Source: Gimibacter soli
GTDB lineage: Bacteria; Pseudomonadota; Alphaproteobacteria; Sphingomonadales; Kordiimonadaceae
Reading direction: 5' to 3'
DNA length: 64,000 nt
NCBI RefSeq assembly: GCF_028463845.1
Contig: NZ_CP116805.1
Span: 744,001-808,000 of the forward strand
Of the stretch, positions 16,797 through 26,989 are shown one piece after another. The notes under the pieces were generated by a model that was not told the DNA's origin, did not search any database, and was given only the letters and a program-made list of their open reading frames with translations. A program made the translations under genes and the position numbers. The first letter of the stretch is position 1. The number at the start of each line of letters is the position of its first letter.

Positions 16797-18341
16797 TTGC
16801 ACAGCATTCACGAGCGGATTCACGACCATATCGAGGCAGGCGCCGCCGCATCGCCCGATCATGTCATCTGGTATCTGGGCGAAGACGGCTGGAGCCATGC
16901 CCGCATCAAACAGGCGGTTGACAGCTTCGCCACGTCGCTTCTTGCACTTGGCTACAAACCGGGTGACCGGGTCGGTCTTCTCGCGCTCAATCAGCCTGAA
17001 TGGCTTGTCGCTTTCATCGCCTGTTGCAAGCTCGGCCTCACCGCAGTTGGCCTCAGTGTGCGCTACAAGCCCGATGAAATTACCTTCATCCTTGGGCAAT
17101 CGGGCGCTCGCGGTGTGGTGACGCTGAAAGCCTTTGGCGAGGTCGACTACGCGGCGCTTTTTGAAGGCCTGAAGGCGCGGGTGCCGTCCCTTCGCGACGT
17201 GATCGTGATCGGCGATGCTGCATCGCTTGCCTTCCACGATCTTGCAGCAAAGGCACCGGACGTTGCAGCAATCGCTGCCGCTGATGCTGGTGTGCACGGC
17301 GCCACGCCCTGCATGATCATCTATACCTCCGGCACCACCGGGCGCCCCAAGGGGGCGACGCTCACCCACCGCAGCATTCTTGCCTCGGCCTACGCCCAGG
17401 TGCAGCATACGGGGCTAAGCCGCGCCGACAGCCTGCCGCTTGTCCTGCCGCTCAATCATGTGGGCGGGCTCGTGTGCGGGGCGATGGCCTCGCTGGTGGC
17501 GGGGGCACAGATGCACCTCATTCCCGGCTTCTCGCCCGCGTTGCTGATCGACCTTCTGTCGCGCACAAAAATCACCGTCCTGGGGGCGGTGCCGACCATG
17601 TATACGCTGCTTCTGGCGCAGCCCGCGTTCGCGACGCTCGATATGGGCGGCCTGCGCCTCGCGCTTGTCGGTGCGGCAGCACCTACCCACGAACTGATCG
17701 GTGCGATGCGTGCGAGCTTCCCGCATGCCGAAATCATGAATGTTTACGGCATGAGCGAAACATCCGGCATCGTCGTGATGAATGATCCGGGCGAAAGCGC
17801 GGACCATATCGCCGCCTCTATCGGGCGCCCGCTTGGCAGCTTTGAAGCGCGGATTGCGGGTGAGGATGGCGCGCTGCTGCCCCCCGGCAAGATCGGTGAA
17901 CTGCAGATGCGCGGGGACGCGGTCATCGCCGCCTATCACGCCCTTCCCGATGCCACGGCCGAGACCTTCATCGACGGCGGCTGGATCCGCACGGGCGATC
18001 TCGCTTACCGCGATGTGGACGGCCGCATCTTCCTGAAGGGCCGGCGCAAGGAGATGTATATCCAGGGCGGTTTCAATGTTTACCCTGTGGAAGTCGAGAA
18101 TGTACTCGCCGACCATCCGGCCGTGATGATCGCCGCCGGGATCGGGGTGCCGGACGCCATATTGGGCGAAGTCGGGAAATATTTTATCATTCCGCGTCCC
18201 GGTGTTGCCCCCACTGCCGACGAGCTGATCGCCCATTGCCGCGACCATCTCGCCGACTACAAGGTGCCGCGCATCATCGAGTTCCACGCCGAGCTGCCGC
18301 TGACCCCCGCGGGCAAGGTGATGAAGGCCGCACTCCAGTAG
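16797..18341 (+). CDS. AMP-dependent acyl-CoA synthetase
   Basis: 514 residues of the ANL superfamily. The P-loop IIYTSGTTGRPKGAT lies at 174-188, followed by YGMSETSG, the hinge region GWIRTGDLAYRDVDG, GRRKEMYIQGGFNVYPVEVE, and the C-terminal catalytic lysine in PAGKVMK. It activates a carboxylic acid to an acyl-CoA. Length and motifs fit medium/long-chain fatty acid or aromatic acid ligases. The start is TTG, supported by GGGGAGAG seven bases upstream; no better ATG exists near the N-terminus. Confidence 0.9.
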   Translation: MHSIHERIHDHIEAGAAASPDHVIWYLGEDGWSHARIKQAVDSFATSLLALGYKPGDRVGLLALNQPEWLVAFIACCKLGLTAVGLSVRYKPDEITFILGQSGARGVVTLKAFGEVDYAALFEGLKARVPSLRDVIVIGDAASLAFHDLAAKAPDVAAIAAADAGVHGATPCMIIYTSGTTGRPKGATLTHRSILASAYAQVQHTGLSRADSLPLVLPLNHVGGLVCGAMASLVAGAQMHLIPGFSPALLIDLLSRTKITVLGAVPTMYTLLLAQPAFATLDMGGLRLALVGAAAPTHELIGAMRASFPHAEIMNVYGMSETSGIVVMNDPGESADHIAASIGRPLGSFEARIAGEDGALLPPGKIGELQMRGDAVIAAYHALPDATAETFIDGGWIRTGDLAYRDVDGRIFLKGRRKEMYIQGGFNVYPVEVENVLADHPAVMIAAGIGVPDAILGEVGKYFIIPRPGVAPTADELIAHCRDHLADYKVPRIIEFHAELPLTPAGKVMKAALQ

Positions 18342-18437
18342 GCGGATTCTGCCGTCTTGACGCCGCCGCCGTCTTGGATCATGGTCCGCCGCGCCGCCAG
18401 AAGGGTAGGCAGGGGACAATCGGAACCGGGGGCTGGG

Positions 18438-19187
18438 ATGACCAGACGGACGATGATGCAGAATGCAGTGAAAGGACTGGCAGTTATTGTTGCCGGCCTC
18501 TGGGCGAGCGTTGCCCGCGCGGATGATGCAGCACCGCTCACCGAGATCACTCTTTATACCGCGCACAATCCGCCGCATTCGATGCGCGACGCGGCAACGG
18601 GCGAGTATCGGGGCATTGGTCACGACATTGTCACCGAATTGCTGCGCCGGGCCGGGGTTTCCTACGATATTGTCCAGATGCCTATCGAGCGTGCGCTTGC
18701 AGCGGTCGACGAAGACCCGGCGGCCTGCTTCTTCATCATGAACCATACGCCCGAGCGGGCCGATCGCTTTGCCTGGGTGAAGCCGATCTCTACCGGTGGC
18801 TGGGGTGTGTTCAAGCTGAAGGGTTCGCCAATCACCGTCACATCAGTCGATGACCTGAAACAGTATCTGATCGTCACCCGCAACCAGGTGGCGGTGACCA
18901 GCTATGTTGACAGTATCGGTATTGAATCCGTGAAGGTGGATACGACCGCCAAGATGCTGGAGCTTCTGTTTGTAGGTCGCGCGCAGCTCCTGATCTATGG
19001 CACGCGCGATACGCCGCGCCTTGTGGCGGCCTCGGGCCATGAGCCGCTGGAGCTTGCCCTGCAATTGACCCACACGGAAATCGGCATGGGCTGCAATCCC
19101 GCCATGTCGACTGATCTCATCGCGCGCCTCAACGAAATCAATGCGGGCCTCGATGACGTCCGCGAGGCGGCTTACGCGCGCTACTGA
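18438..19187 (+). CDS. Orphan periplasmic substrate-binding protein (SBP_bac_3-like)
   Basis: 249 residues. The N-terminus MTRRTMMQ followed by a hydrophobic segment to about residue 30 is a signal peptide with a twin-arginine flavour. The body follows family 3 binding proteins: EITLYTAHNPPHSM, EYRGIGHDIVTELLRRAGV, QMPIERALAAVDEDPAACFFIMNHTPERADRF and a second-lobe VTSYVDSIGIESV. No transporter genes accompany it. The start at 18438 was preferred to 18357 because the longer version has no secretion signal at its front. It lies convergent to the chemoreceptor at 19219. Confidence 0.72.
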   Translation: MTRRTMMQNAVKGLAVIVAGLWASVARADDAAPLTEITLYTAHNPPHSMRDAATGEYRGIGHDIVTELLRRAGVSYDIVQMPIERALAAVDEDPAACFFIMNHTPERADRFAWVKPISTGGWGVFKLKGSPITVTSVDDLKQYLIVTRNQVAVTSYVDSIGIESVKVDTTAKMLELLFVGRAQLLIYGTRDTPRLVAASGHEPLELALQLTHTEIGMGCNPAMSTDLIARLNEINAGLDDVREAAYARY

Positions 19188-19218
19188 CCACCCGACGCGG
19201 ATGAGGCCGGGTGTTCTG

Positions 19219-21675
19219 CTACGCGGCCGAGACGGCCCCTTCATCGATCGCATATTGCAGCGACCGGGTCAGCATCGCGGCTTCCGCAGTATCCAGATAC
19301 GCAAGGCCAAGCTGGCCGTTTTCAACCCAGGCAACGCGGGCGGCGGCGAACTTGCCGTCATAATAAAGATCGACCGCATCGTTCGCCTTGGCTGCGAGGG
19401 GAGCGATCCCTTCTGCGCGGATGCCGGTTGCCGAAGCGTCGAGAATGCTGATGGTGTGCGATTTTCCGTCAGGGTCGGTGATCTGTGCTTCAGGATAAGG
19501 CCGGGCAAGCGGATGGCGTGTGGCACCGCGCCGGTCAGACATGGCGCGGTTGTCCTCGATCACATGCTCGAGGTTGGATTTCAGCGTCGTCATGCCGCCT
19601 TCGATTTCGCGGATGATGGCCTCGATTTCCGCCCCGATGCTGTCCAGCGCGGCTACTTCATCCACCATGTCGCCAATCTTGGTGGAGACATTCTCGACGC
19701 TTTTGCTTGAGGACTGGGTGGCCCGGCTGATTTCCTGCGTGGTGGCCGACTGCTGGGTGATGGCGGATGCCACGCCGCTGCTCGCCTCCGCAATATGGCT
19801 CATACGGCCGACGATCTTCTTGACCTCCGACACAGCCTTTTCCACCTCGCCCAGCATGCTTTGCACCAGACCCTGGATTTCCTCGGACGATTTCGCGGTC
19901 TGGTTGGCGAGGCCTTTCACTTCGCTGGCAACCACCGCAAAGCCCTTGCCGGCGTCCCCGGCGCGGGCGGCCTCGATCGTGGCATTGAGGGCGAGGAGGT
20001 TTGTCTGGTCGGCAATGTCGCCGATGATGGTGACCACATCGGTGATATGTTCGGCTGCCGACGTAAGCCCGCCGAGCGAGCGGCTGACATCTTCGGCTTC
20101 CATGGTCATGGTGCTGACCAGCTCCTGCGAGCGTTGCACCTGCACCGAGATTTCGCGGATCGAGGCATCAAGCTCTTCGGATGCTGCCGCAATGGCCTGC
20201 GCGTCGCCCAGTGCCGTGCCTGATGCGGATTTCACGGTGTCCATCACGTCGGTCATTCTGGTGGTGGCGTCCGACAGGCGTGTGCCTGTGCGGGCGGCGG
20301 TGTTCGATGCCTCGACGATCGAGGCAACCATGGTGCTAAGTTCGTTTTCGACAAGGTTGGCAAGCTTGGAAAGGCTTTCGGCTACTGCGGCCTGCCGTTC
20401 GCTCGCAGCTTTCTGGGCTGCCATCTTGGCTTCAAGCTCGGCCCGTTTTTCGCCTTCCTCGCGGCGCTGTTCTTCCTGCGCGATGCGGATGTCTTCTTCG
20501 CGTTTCTGCTGCCGCATTTCCTCAATGTCCTTGAGGTTGTTGCGGAAGGTGTCGAGGTTCCTTGAAAAGGAGCCGATCTCACTCTTCTGTCTTTGAAAAG
20601 GGATAACCGTATCGAACTCTCCGGCCGAGATTTTGTTGGTGATTCCCATCAGGCTATAGATGGGACGGCGGATGCTTTCGCTGAGAATGAGCGACAGGCC
20701 GATCATGACAAGCATGGTGCCGATATTGAAAGCAGCGGTCCAGAGGAGGGCGGTTGCGGCAGCGGCACTCCGTTCTGCGGCCAATGCAGAAAGCTCACCC
20801 GAGAGGGACTTTTCGAGTTCGTAAAGACGGTCGATCCTGTCTGTTGCTGCCTCAAACCAGTCGGCGCCGGTGACGCCGCCGGTGTCGCCTGACGTGAAGC
20901 TGGCGAGGGCTGTGGCGCGCAGGGTATTCACCTTGCCGGCTTCAGGGCTTGCCAGAACAGCGTCCAGCTGCCGGACCTTTTGTTTATCGGCCATGGCGCG
21001 GAAGAAGCTGAGGAAAGCCTCCTGCTGGGCGATCATGCTGGTAAAGTTGCGGGCGATTTCCGGTGAAAAGCTGCCGGCACCGAAGCCGGAGGCGCCCATG
21101 GCGCGTTCAAGCCCCGCCCGTTCCTTGGCCTCAAGAAGCGCCAGAAGTGCGGCACCACGCACCGTGATCTCGCTGTCTGCGCTATCCTTGATCGTGTCGG
21201 CATAAAGCCTGAGAAGCTTGCCGATGGTGCCGGTATAATAGCCGGCCATCTCGGGAACGCTGAGATTGAGCGCCGATACATCAGCGCGGACGGTGTCGAT
21301 CTTGTCGAGTTCGCTGCGGATTTCCATCACGAGCAACGAATAGTGCTGCGCCACCGGATTGAGACCAAAGCTGTTAATGAGCCTTTCAAGCCGCGTATCG
21401 GTTTCGCGTCGCTGGCTTGTCAGGTTGTCGGCCAGTCTGCCGTTCCCGCGCGAGCCGATATAGCCCGCACTGGTGCCCCGTTCCTTTTGCAATTCATGCA
21501 CAAGGGCGCTGGCGGATTCCGCAAGCTCCACGCCGCTGATCGTGACAGTGGCGCGGGATCGGGTCTCAACGGCTTCAAAAATTCTGGGAACGCTGAACAG
21601 CAGAATGGTCACTGTTGCAAGGCCGACGATCAGCAGCAAACGGGACCGGATCGACAGGTCATCCAAGAAGCGCAT
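19219..21675 (-). CDS. Methyl-accepting chemotaxis protein with NIT sensor domain and C-terminal PilZ domain
   Basis: 818 residues. TM1 is at about 12-30. A periplasmic NIT domain (about 45-300) shows [14 protein letters not shown] and repeated helical segments and is associated with nitrate/nitrite sensing. TM2 is near 310-330, followed by HAMP, a long charged helix ([21 protein letters not shown]... in part) and the MCP signalling domain with the hairpin [29 protein letters not shown] region. The last 105 residues form a PilZ domain: RRGATRHPL (RxxxR) and [11 protein letters not shown] (D/NxSxxG), a c-di-GMP-binding signature. This couples chemotaxis output to c-di-GMP. AAGGAG precedes the start. 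Confidence 0.93.
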   Translation of the reverse strand: MRFLDDLSIRSRLLLIVGLATVTILLFSVPRIFEAVETRSRATVTISGVELAESASALVHELQKERGTSAGYIGSRGNGRLADNLTSQRRETDTRLERLINSFGLNPVAQHYSLLVMEIRSELDKIDTVRADVSALNLSVPEMAGYYTGTIGKLLRLYADTIKDSADSEITVRGAALLALLEAKERAGLERAMGASGFGAGSFSPEIARNFTSMIAQQEAFLSFFRAMADKQKVRQLDAVLASPEAGKVNTLRATALASFTSGDTGGVTGADWFEAATDRIDRLYELEKSLSGELSALAAERSAAAATALLWTAAFNIGTMLVMIGLSLILSESIRRPIYSLMGITNKISAGEFDTVIPFQRQKSEIGSFSRNLDTFRNNLKDIEEMRQQKREEDIRIAQEEQRREEGEKRAELEAKMAAQKAASERQAAVAESLSKLANLVENELSTMVASIVEASNTAARTGTRLSDATTRMTDVMDTVKSASGTALGDAQAIAAASEELDASIREISVQVQRSQELVSTMTMEAEDVSRSLGGLTSAAEHITDVVTIIGDIADQTNLLALNATIEAARAGDAGKGFAVVASEVKGLANQTAKSSEEIQGLVQSMLGEVEKAVSEVKKIVGRMSHIAEASSGVASAITQQSATTQEISRATQSSSKSVENVSTKIGDMVDEVAALDSIGAEIEAIIREIEGGMTTLKSNLEHVIEDNRAMSDRRGATRHPLARPYPEAQITDPDGKSHTISILDASATGIRAEGIAPLAAKANDAVDLYYDGKFAAARVAWVENGQLGLAYLDTAEAAMLTRSLQYAIDEGAVSAA

Positions 21676-21883
21676 AATACAACTCCTTATATCCCAAACC
21701 TGTAGGGTGCCCGATTGTGAGCTTGAGTCAAGTTTACCGGCCGAAAGGCGTCAATTCGGGCTAATGACGCGAAAAAATGGCCAATTGAACGGTCATTTTA
21801 CGCGTTATTGGCAAAATCGCGCCGACTGCGGGCGACTCCGGCGATACCCGGATAAGGAGTTTTCGGCTTCGGCAGACGCCGCC

Positions 21884-23977
21884 CTATGATGCCTTGCGGA
21901 TATTATCGAGGAAGGTCGAGATCGTACTGCTCATGCTGCCCGATTGATCGACCAGCCGGTTGGCGGAAGAGAGAACCTGCGTGGCTGCTGATCCGGTCGT
22001 CTGCGCCGCCTCGCTGACCCCCTGGATGTTCGAGGTGACGTCATCGGTGCCGGCGGCGGTCTGCTGCACGGTTGTTGCGATCTCGTTGGTGGCTGCCCCC
22101 TGTTCCTCCACGGCTGCTGCGATCATCGACGAGATTTCATTCATCGAGGCAATCGTGCGGTTGATGCGATCGATCGAGGAGACGGCCTTCTGGGTTTCGG
22201 CCTGGATTTCCGAAACCTGCGTGGTGATTTCCTCGGTGGCCTTCGCAGTGTGCTGGGCCAGCGATTTGACCTCGCTTGCCACCACCGCAAAGCCGCGCCC
22301 GGCATCGCCCGCCCGCGCGGCCTCGATGGTCGCGTTGAGCGCCAGAAGGTTCGTCTGTTCGGCGATATCGTTGATCAGCTGCACCACATTGCTGATGCGG
22401 TCGGCCGTTTCGACAAGGCCCTTGATGCCGGCGTCGGCGCTGCGGCCTTCGTCCACCGCCACCTGCGCCAGTTCGCTGCTGCGGCTGACCTGGCGGCTGA
22501 TTTCATGGATCGAGGCGCTCAGTTCCTCTGCACTTGTCGCCACGGCCTGCACATGGGCAGCTGTCTGCTGCGCGGCGGATGCCACGGTGGTGGCCTGCGT
22601 ACCGGTTTCCTCGGCGGTCGAGGACATCAGCGAGGCAGTCTCCTGCAGCTCCCGCCCGGCCTGACCAAGCGTGGAGAGGAGCGCCATTGCCGCGCTGTCG
22701 AAATCGCGGATCAGGCCATCGATATAGGCCTGCCGTTTGCGCTCGGCCTCCATTTGCGCTTCCTTCTCGCGTTCGCGCTCGGCCCGTGTTTCCTCCTCGG
22801 CGATCTTGCGGAGACGCTCTTCTTCCGCTCGCGCGGCTTCCTGCTCTGCCATGCGGCGGTTATCGAGAAGTTTTTCGCGGAAGATCTCAAGCCCCGCCGC
22901 CATCTTGCCGATCTCGTCCGCCCGGTTGCGGCCGGAGACATGGATATCGAGATTATCGGCGGCCAGCGCATCCACATCCCCCGTGATCGCCACGATGGGC
23001 CGCGCGATGCCGCGCCCGATAAAGACGGCTGCCCAAACACCAAGCCCGATGGCAACCAGCGAGACAATGATGGTGAAGATCAGGCCGAACTGCAGCGCGG
23101 CGTCAGTTTCGGGGCCGAGGGTATCCTGCTCTTTCTTGATATCCAGCTTGAAGGCTTCAAGGTCATCGGCCACCGCCCGCCCGGTTACATCAAGTTTATT
23201 TCTCACAACATCATTGCGTGTGTCCGTCAGCCCCTTCAGCTGCTGAAACGTCTCGGTATAGTCCCGCCGCGAGCTATCCAGTGCCGTGACTGCATCCCGG
23301 TGATGGGAAGCGGCAGGCGCTGCAGGGATATCGGAAAGCCCTTCGCCGGCGGCAGCGGCATGCTGCATGGCCTGCGTGTAATCATGCTCATTGCCCGAAA
23401 GCAGATATTTGTTGGCATGCAGGCGCATCATCATCATCGGATACAGGGCTTCGTTGACGGCGATCATCAGCGCCATGTTATCGGCAACACGGGCGGCTTC
23501 ACCGATCGACAGGAGCCCGGATTGCAGGTCCGGCCCCAGCCGGTCCAGCTTTTCGGACACCAGCACGTGCTTTTCGCGCTCCAGCGAGGTGATCTGTTCG
23601 AAATGTTCCGAATAGGCGCGAATATCGTTTCCTGCCTCTGCAACGAATCCGCTGTGGGCCGAGCCCTCCATCATCGCCATCAGCTCCTGCTGCGCTTCAA
23701 GCGTTTGGGCGGTTCGGTCCTTTACCCGGTTCGCTGCGTCATCTGATGCAGCGATCAGAAAATCCTTGGCGGCGATCCTGGCAAGCAACAGATTTGCCTG
23801 CACGCGCCCGGCTTGAACTGCCTGACGAGCTGTTGCCCGATATTCAGCAAAGGCATAGCGGCCGGTGAATAGCTCGAGGCTCGCGACCAGTGTGACAATG
23901 AAGAAAAGCGCGATAACAGCGCCGAAGCCAGCGGCAATGCGGCGGGAAATGCTCAGTTTATCGAAGCGGGACAACAC
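21884..23977 (-). CDS. Methyl-accepting chemotaxis protein
   Basis: 697 residues. TM1 (about 14-34) and TM2 (about 298-322) flank a 260-residue all-helical periplasmic domain, longer than a single four-helix bundle and similar to helical bimodular (HBM-like) sensors. Then come HAMP, a highly charged helix (about 360-420) and the signalling domain with the conserved hairpin tip ([23 protein letters not shown] region). The start is GTG at 23977 with AGGAGG eight bases upstream. It ends without the C-terminal CheR-docking pentapeptide. The paralogue at 19219 lies 208 bases downstream; the gap holds that gene's promoter and nothing else recognisable. Confidence 0.92.
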   Translation of the reverse strand: MLSRFDKLSISRRIAAGFGAVIALFFIVTLVASLELFTGRYAFAEYRATARQAVQAGRVQANLLLARIAAKDFLIAASDDAANRVKDRTAQTLEAQQELMAMMEGSAHSGFVAEAGNDIRAYSEHFEQITSLEREKHVLVSEKLDRLGPDLQSGLLSIGEAARVADNMALMIAVNEALYPMMMMRLHANKYLLSGNEHDYTQAMQHAAAAGEGLSDIPAAPAASHHRDAVTALDSSRRDYTETFQQLKGLTDTRNDVVRNKLDVTGRAVADDLEAFKLDIKKEQDTLGPETDAALQFGLIFTIIVSLVAIGLGVWAAVFIGRGIARPIVAITGDVDALAADNLDIHVSGRNRADEIGKMAAGLEIFREKLLDNRRMAEQEAARAEEERLRKIAEEETRAEREREKEAQMEAERKRQAYIDGLIRDFDSAAMALLSTLGQAGRELQETASLMSSTAEETGTQATTVASAAQQTAAHVQAVATSAEELSASIHEISRQVSRSSELAQVAVDEGRSADAGIKGLVETADRISNVVQLINDIAEQTNLLALNATIEAARAGDAGRGFAVVASEVKSLAQHTAKATEEITTQVSEIQAETQKAVSSIDRINRTIASMNEISSMIAAAVEEQGAATNEIATTVQQTAAGTDDVTSNIQGVSEAAQTTGSAATQVLSSANRLVDQSGSMSSTISTFLDNIRKAS

Positions 23978-24467
23978 AGATGGCCTCCTGTCGGTTCAGG
24001 GAGGGGCACCGCAATGGGACGACGCCCGGATCACACCTTCCCCGGCAACAGGCACGGGGGGCGAAACGCACGAACAAGGAAACGTCAAAGACGGCATGAT
24101 ACCGGCAGCAGGGGCAGGTGATCAACAGTAACCGGTTGGGGGGTAATGGTGTTGCGATGCACGGGGGAGGTGGCATGGTAGCATGTTGCGCAGAAGTGGT
24201 CGGTCTATCCCCTGCGTGTCTGAAAACATCTCAGCTGTTCTTTCTAGGGGCACAATGTCTCAGGTTGCAGGCGCCCAGTGTTTGGAAGGTGCTGCTGAAA
24301 ATGCAGGCCGTCGGATAGAATTAATGTGCCACTCTAAGTTTGTTAGTTTGTCGACCGCCTAATAATCTGTGTTGAGTGGCCGTTAATGTGATCTACATTT
24401 TCGATCCATGATTGACACCGTGCGTTGATACTGCATCCTGCTTCAATAACCTTTCAGGGAGCAAGTT
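23978..24467. other. Intergenic junction into the restriction-modification island
   Basis: 490 bases with no convincing gene. The left 150 bases look like host DNA and hold the promoter of the chemoreceptor. From about 24200 the sequence becomes A+T-richer and remains so through the R-M genes. A TTGACA hexamer (24412-24417) lies 50 bases before the nuclease start, without a good -10 at 17 bases. A small inverted repeat AATGT/ACATT (24385-24399) lies just upstream and could be an operator. I found no copy of the tRNA-Phe 3' end here. Confidence 0.5.
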
Positions 24468-25388
24468 ATGGCGTTGAAGATCATAGAGTTTTTTGGCCAC
24501 AAACCTCTGGATCCAGCTGCCAAACAATTTAGTGACAACAAGCTTTGCCCTTATATCGAAAGTGCCTGTTCAAAGCCGAACCATGGTGCCTGCTCGGTCC
24601 GGCAGACAAGCGGTGATCCGGTCATTTGCTGCCCTAACCGTCTCTATGCGGATAGCTACCGTCTGCTCACCGATGTTGGCGTTGAGGCGTTTGGCCAAGG
24701 TATTGAAGTTATTAAGCCGGATGAATGGAAAAACCGACAACAGTTCAGGGAGCTGAATGGAAATGAGGTGGTGGCATTCGGGCACCGCTGGGGGCGTGAG
24801 CTCCCACTGCCTACTCCACCTGGAAGCACACAGGCCGAAAAAGGGAAATTCTATGTCGACTGGGTGCTGGCGAAACTGACCGCTCAGGGCGACTTGGAGC
24901 AGATGACGGCGCTCGAAGTTCAGACTATCGACACGACCGGAAATTATTCCGACCAGTCTAGGGCCTTTTTTCTAGGCCAGCCCTTTCATGATAAGCAAGG
25001 CCGCGAGCTGGGGTACAGTAACAGCGGCTTGAATTGGGAGAACGTAAATAAACGCATCCTGCCACAGCTCATCTATAAGGGGCATGTTCTGCGCCGTGAG
25101 CCAAAGTGTACAAAGGGTCTCTTTTTTGTTTGCCCTCAGCAAGTTCTAGAGCGCATCCGTGTGCGGCTAGGGGATAATCTGCACGACTACCCCTTGGGTG
25201 CAGGAACGATCACGTTCAGGAGCTATTCGCTTGGCGAACCGAATGCGGAGACTGCCAGACGAGATTTTGCCTTTGCATGCCAATTCACCACAACGGTTGA
25301 TCAGGTCGCCTTGGCGTTTACCTCCCCCAGAAACTTGCCTGACATGGGTGTCTACGAAGGCGCCATTGGGGCTTTCCTGAGGCGTTAA
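24468..25388 (+). CDS. NotI-family type II restriction endonuclease
   Basis: 306 residues (NotI itself is 383). The start IIEFFGHKPLD resembles the NotI opening. It is followed by a cluster of cysteines (C27, C34, C42, C54, C55) where NotI-family enzymes bind a structural iron in a four-Cys site. The nuclease core is Asp131 (FYVDWVLAKL), Glu150 and Gln152 (ALEVQTIDTTGNY), matching the D...ExQ catalytic set of NotI. It should cut unmethylated DNA, probably at a G+C-rich palindrome like other family members (NotI, EagI). Codon use is A+T-richer than the neighbours. Its stop is one base from that of the convergent methyltransferase. Identification is from memory of the family. Confidence 0.82.
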   Translation: MALKIIEFFGHKPLDPAAKQFSDNKLCPYIESACSKPNHGACSVRQTSGDPVICCPNRLYADSYRLLTDVGVEAFGQGIEVIKPDEWKNRQQFRELNGNEVVAFGHRWGRELPLPTPPGSTQAEKGKFYVDWVLAKLTAQGDLEQMTALEVQTIDTTGNYSDQSRAFFLGQPFHDKQGRELGYSNSGLNWENVNKRILPQLIYKGHVLRREPKCTKGLFFVCPQQVLERIRVRLGDNLHDYPLGAGTITFRSYSLGEPNAETARRDFAFACQFTTTVDQVALAFTSPRNLPDMGVYEGAIGAFLRR

Positions 25389-25389
25389 A

Positions 25390-26523
25390 TTATTCAGCCG
25401 CAATGCCGGTCGTTTGCGCCCGTTCCATTTCCAAAATCTGCAACGCTACACTCCGGCCAAGCAGCGGTGGCACAGCATTGCCGACTTGAACATATTGCTC
25501 AGTCTGTGAGCCTTGGAAGTCGAAGAAGTCGGGAAAACTTTGAAGGCGGGCAGCTTCGCGGACCGTAATTGCGCGGTCTTGGAAGGGGTGGATATATGCA
25601 CCCCAGTGCACATCGCACTTTGTCAGGATGGTGCAGGATAGACCATCAGGGCGCATACGCCCGTAGCGCTTAGTGTGATCGCTCCGCTTGGCCCGCTTCA
25701 TACCCTCCGGCAACAGTTCCAATGGGATATCGCGCCACGACCCACCGATTGGAATATGCTTCATCCGTGCAACATTAATTGCGCCGAGCTTCGGTGACGA
25801 GTGATTGAACAGTGCTGATGCCTCTTCGCGGAGGCTTGCCTGATAGGCATTTAGGGGCCTACAGGCATATCCAAGGCCGATGCCCTTTTCCCCATTTTCT
25901 AACTCAGGCAAATCGCCAATGGCATCCCAGATGCTGGTGAAGGGGATGCCGCCATTGCCGTATGTTTGGTTTGGGAAGGAAACAGGAATTCCAAGCCTGT
26001 TGGCAATGAAGAAAATGCGGCGGCGCTCCTGTGGAACACCATAGTCCTCCGCTTTCAATATCTTGGAATCAATGTCGTGGTAGCCGAGCCTGCGTAGTTC
26101 GGCTTTGATCGTTTCGACGACACCACCACCAGCGATGCTGGTGATGCCTGTGACGTTCTCCATCACCACCCATTCGGGGGCGGTTCCCTCAACAATCCTG
26201 AGATATTCTTTAAACAGGGACGCCCGCTCGTCATGCATGCCGCGTTGGTGGTTATACACTGAATAGGCTTGGCACGGTGGCCCGCCCAAAAGCACTGAAA
26301 GCTCACCTTTCCTTAGGCCAGCAGCCTTTAGCAGATCATTGGCGGTCACATCCTGAATGGGACGATCGATGAACTCGGCTTCCTTGTGTGTGAGCTTGTA
26401 GGTTTCTCCGGCTGCGGGAAATAAGTCGTTGCCAGCTAGAACATGATAACCCGCTTGGCGAAATCCTTCAGAGAGGCCGCCGGCGCCACAAAATAGATCG
26501 ATAGCGGATTTTTGAAGCGCCAT
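25390..26523 (-). CDS. DNA (cytosine-5-)-methyltransferase
   Basis: 377 residues with all main m5C-MTase motifs: DLFCGAGG (I, residues 9-16), GGPPCQAYS with catalytic Cys84 (IV), MENV with Glu122 (VI), VPQERRRIFF (VIII) and QVGNAVPP (X). The target-recognition region lies between VIII and X (about 190-320). It presumably protects the host against the NotI-family nuclease, with which it converges. Its codon use is likewise A+T-richer than the surrounding genome. An SOS-box-like site lies about 100 bases upstream. No C-protein or Vsr gene is present. Confidence 0.93.
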   Translation of the reverse strand: MALQKSAIDLFCGAGGLSEGFRQAGYHVLAGNDLFPAAGETYKLTHKEAEFIDRPIQDVTANDLLKAAGLRKGELSVLLGGPPCQAYSVYNHQRGMHDERASLFKEYLRIVEGTAPEWVVMENVTGITSIAGGGVVETIKAELRRLGYHDIDSKILKAEDYGVPQERRRIFFIANRLGIPVSFPNQTYGNGGIPFTSIWDAIGDLPELENGEKGIGLGYACRPLNAYQASLREEASALFNHSSPKLGAINVARMKHIPIGGSWRDIPLELLPEGMKRAKRSDHTKRYGRMRPDGLSCTILTKCDVHWGAYIHPFQDRAITVREAARLQSFPDFFDFQGSQTEQYVQVGNAVPPLLGRSVALQILEMERAQTTGIAAE

Positions 26524-26620
26524 ATTCAGCCCCCTGAGTTCAGTTAAGCCAACCTAGCAAATCGGAAGAATCATGAAAAGTTTCCTGATCTTCTTTATCG
26601 TGATAGCCCGCTCGGATCAA

Positions 26621-26635
26621 GAACAAAAATAGAAC
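26621..26635 (-). promoter_or_regulatory. SOS-box-like site (GTTC-N7-GTTC) upstream of the methyltransferase
   Basis: On the minus strand the sequence is GTTCTATTTTTGTTC, an exact match to the alphaproteobacterial LexA-box form GTTC-N7-GTTC with an A+T-rich spacer. It lies 98 bases upstream of the methyltransferase ATG. A TTGATC hexamer starts just downstream of the box. With eight fixed bases, about one or two chance matches are expected in a window this size, so the intergenic position is the main support. Confidence 0.4.
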
Positions 26636-26757
26636 AAAAGACGAAGCCTCCGGGTGGCTATTCTAGTACAATATGATCAACACTTTGCCCTTCACGTCCG
26701 TACCGATTTGTTCTGCGACGGAACTCCGGTTCGATCGGAGTGACCCGCGAAAGGCAT

Positions 26758-26789
26758 AAAAAAAGCCACCCGTAAGGGGTGGCCTTTTT
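26758..26789 (-). terminator. Terminator downstream of tRNA-Phe
   Basis: Hairpin GCCACCC (26765-26771) / GGGTGGC (26777-26783) with an A run on the left and a T run on the right. On the minus strand the T run follows the stem, 3 bases past the CCA end of tRNA-Phe. Confidence 0.85.
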
Positions 26790-26791
26790 GA

Positions 26792-26867
26792 TGGTGCCCG
26801 GGGCCGGAATCGAACCAGCGACACGCGGATTTTCAATCCGCTGCTCTACCAACTGAGCTACCCGGGC
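26792..26867 (-). tRNA. tRNA-Phe (GAA)
   Basis: 76 bases including an encoded CCA. The acceptor arms GCCCGGG/CCCGGGC pair perfectly. The D-arm has AGCTCAGTTGGTAGAGC, the anticodon arm CGGAT-TGAAAAT-CCG with anticodon GAA, and the T-loop GGTTCGATTCC. Its 3' end faces the restriction-modification genes, and yacG lies upstream. Confidence 0.97.
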
Positions 26868-26989
26868 ATCTGGGCATTTTGAGCGGGCGCCAAGGTGCGT
26901 CCGTCAGTCAGCGAAGGGGCTTGTAGCCAATCTTATCCGGCCTGTCCAGCCTTGGATTCAAAAAAATGCCGCGCCCGTGGCCGCTGCTT

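Noticed and set aside
24118-24318. 66-codon plus-strand frame before the nuclease
   Set aside because: No ribosome site, no recognisable sequence, and it lies in a compositional transition zone.
23978-24467. Possible attachment-site repeat of the tRNA-Phe 3' end on the far side of the R-M island
   Set aside because: No copy of the tRNA 3' sequence was found by eye, and no integrase is present; tRNA-mediated integration is not supported.
26571-26630. Short hydrophobic plus-strand frame starting MKSFLIFFIVI between the methyltransferase and tRNA
   Set aside because: Only about 19 codons, no ribosome site, and it runs into the SOS-box-like site.
26658-26852. 64-codon minus-strand frame across tRNA-Phe and its terminator
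   Set aside because: It reads through the tRNA gene and the hairpin; a well-known type of false gene call.
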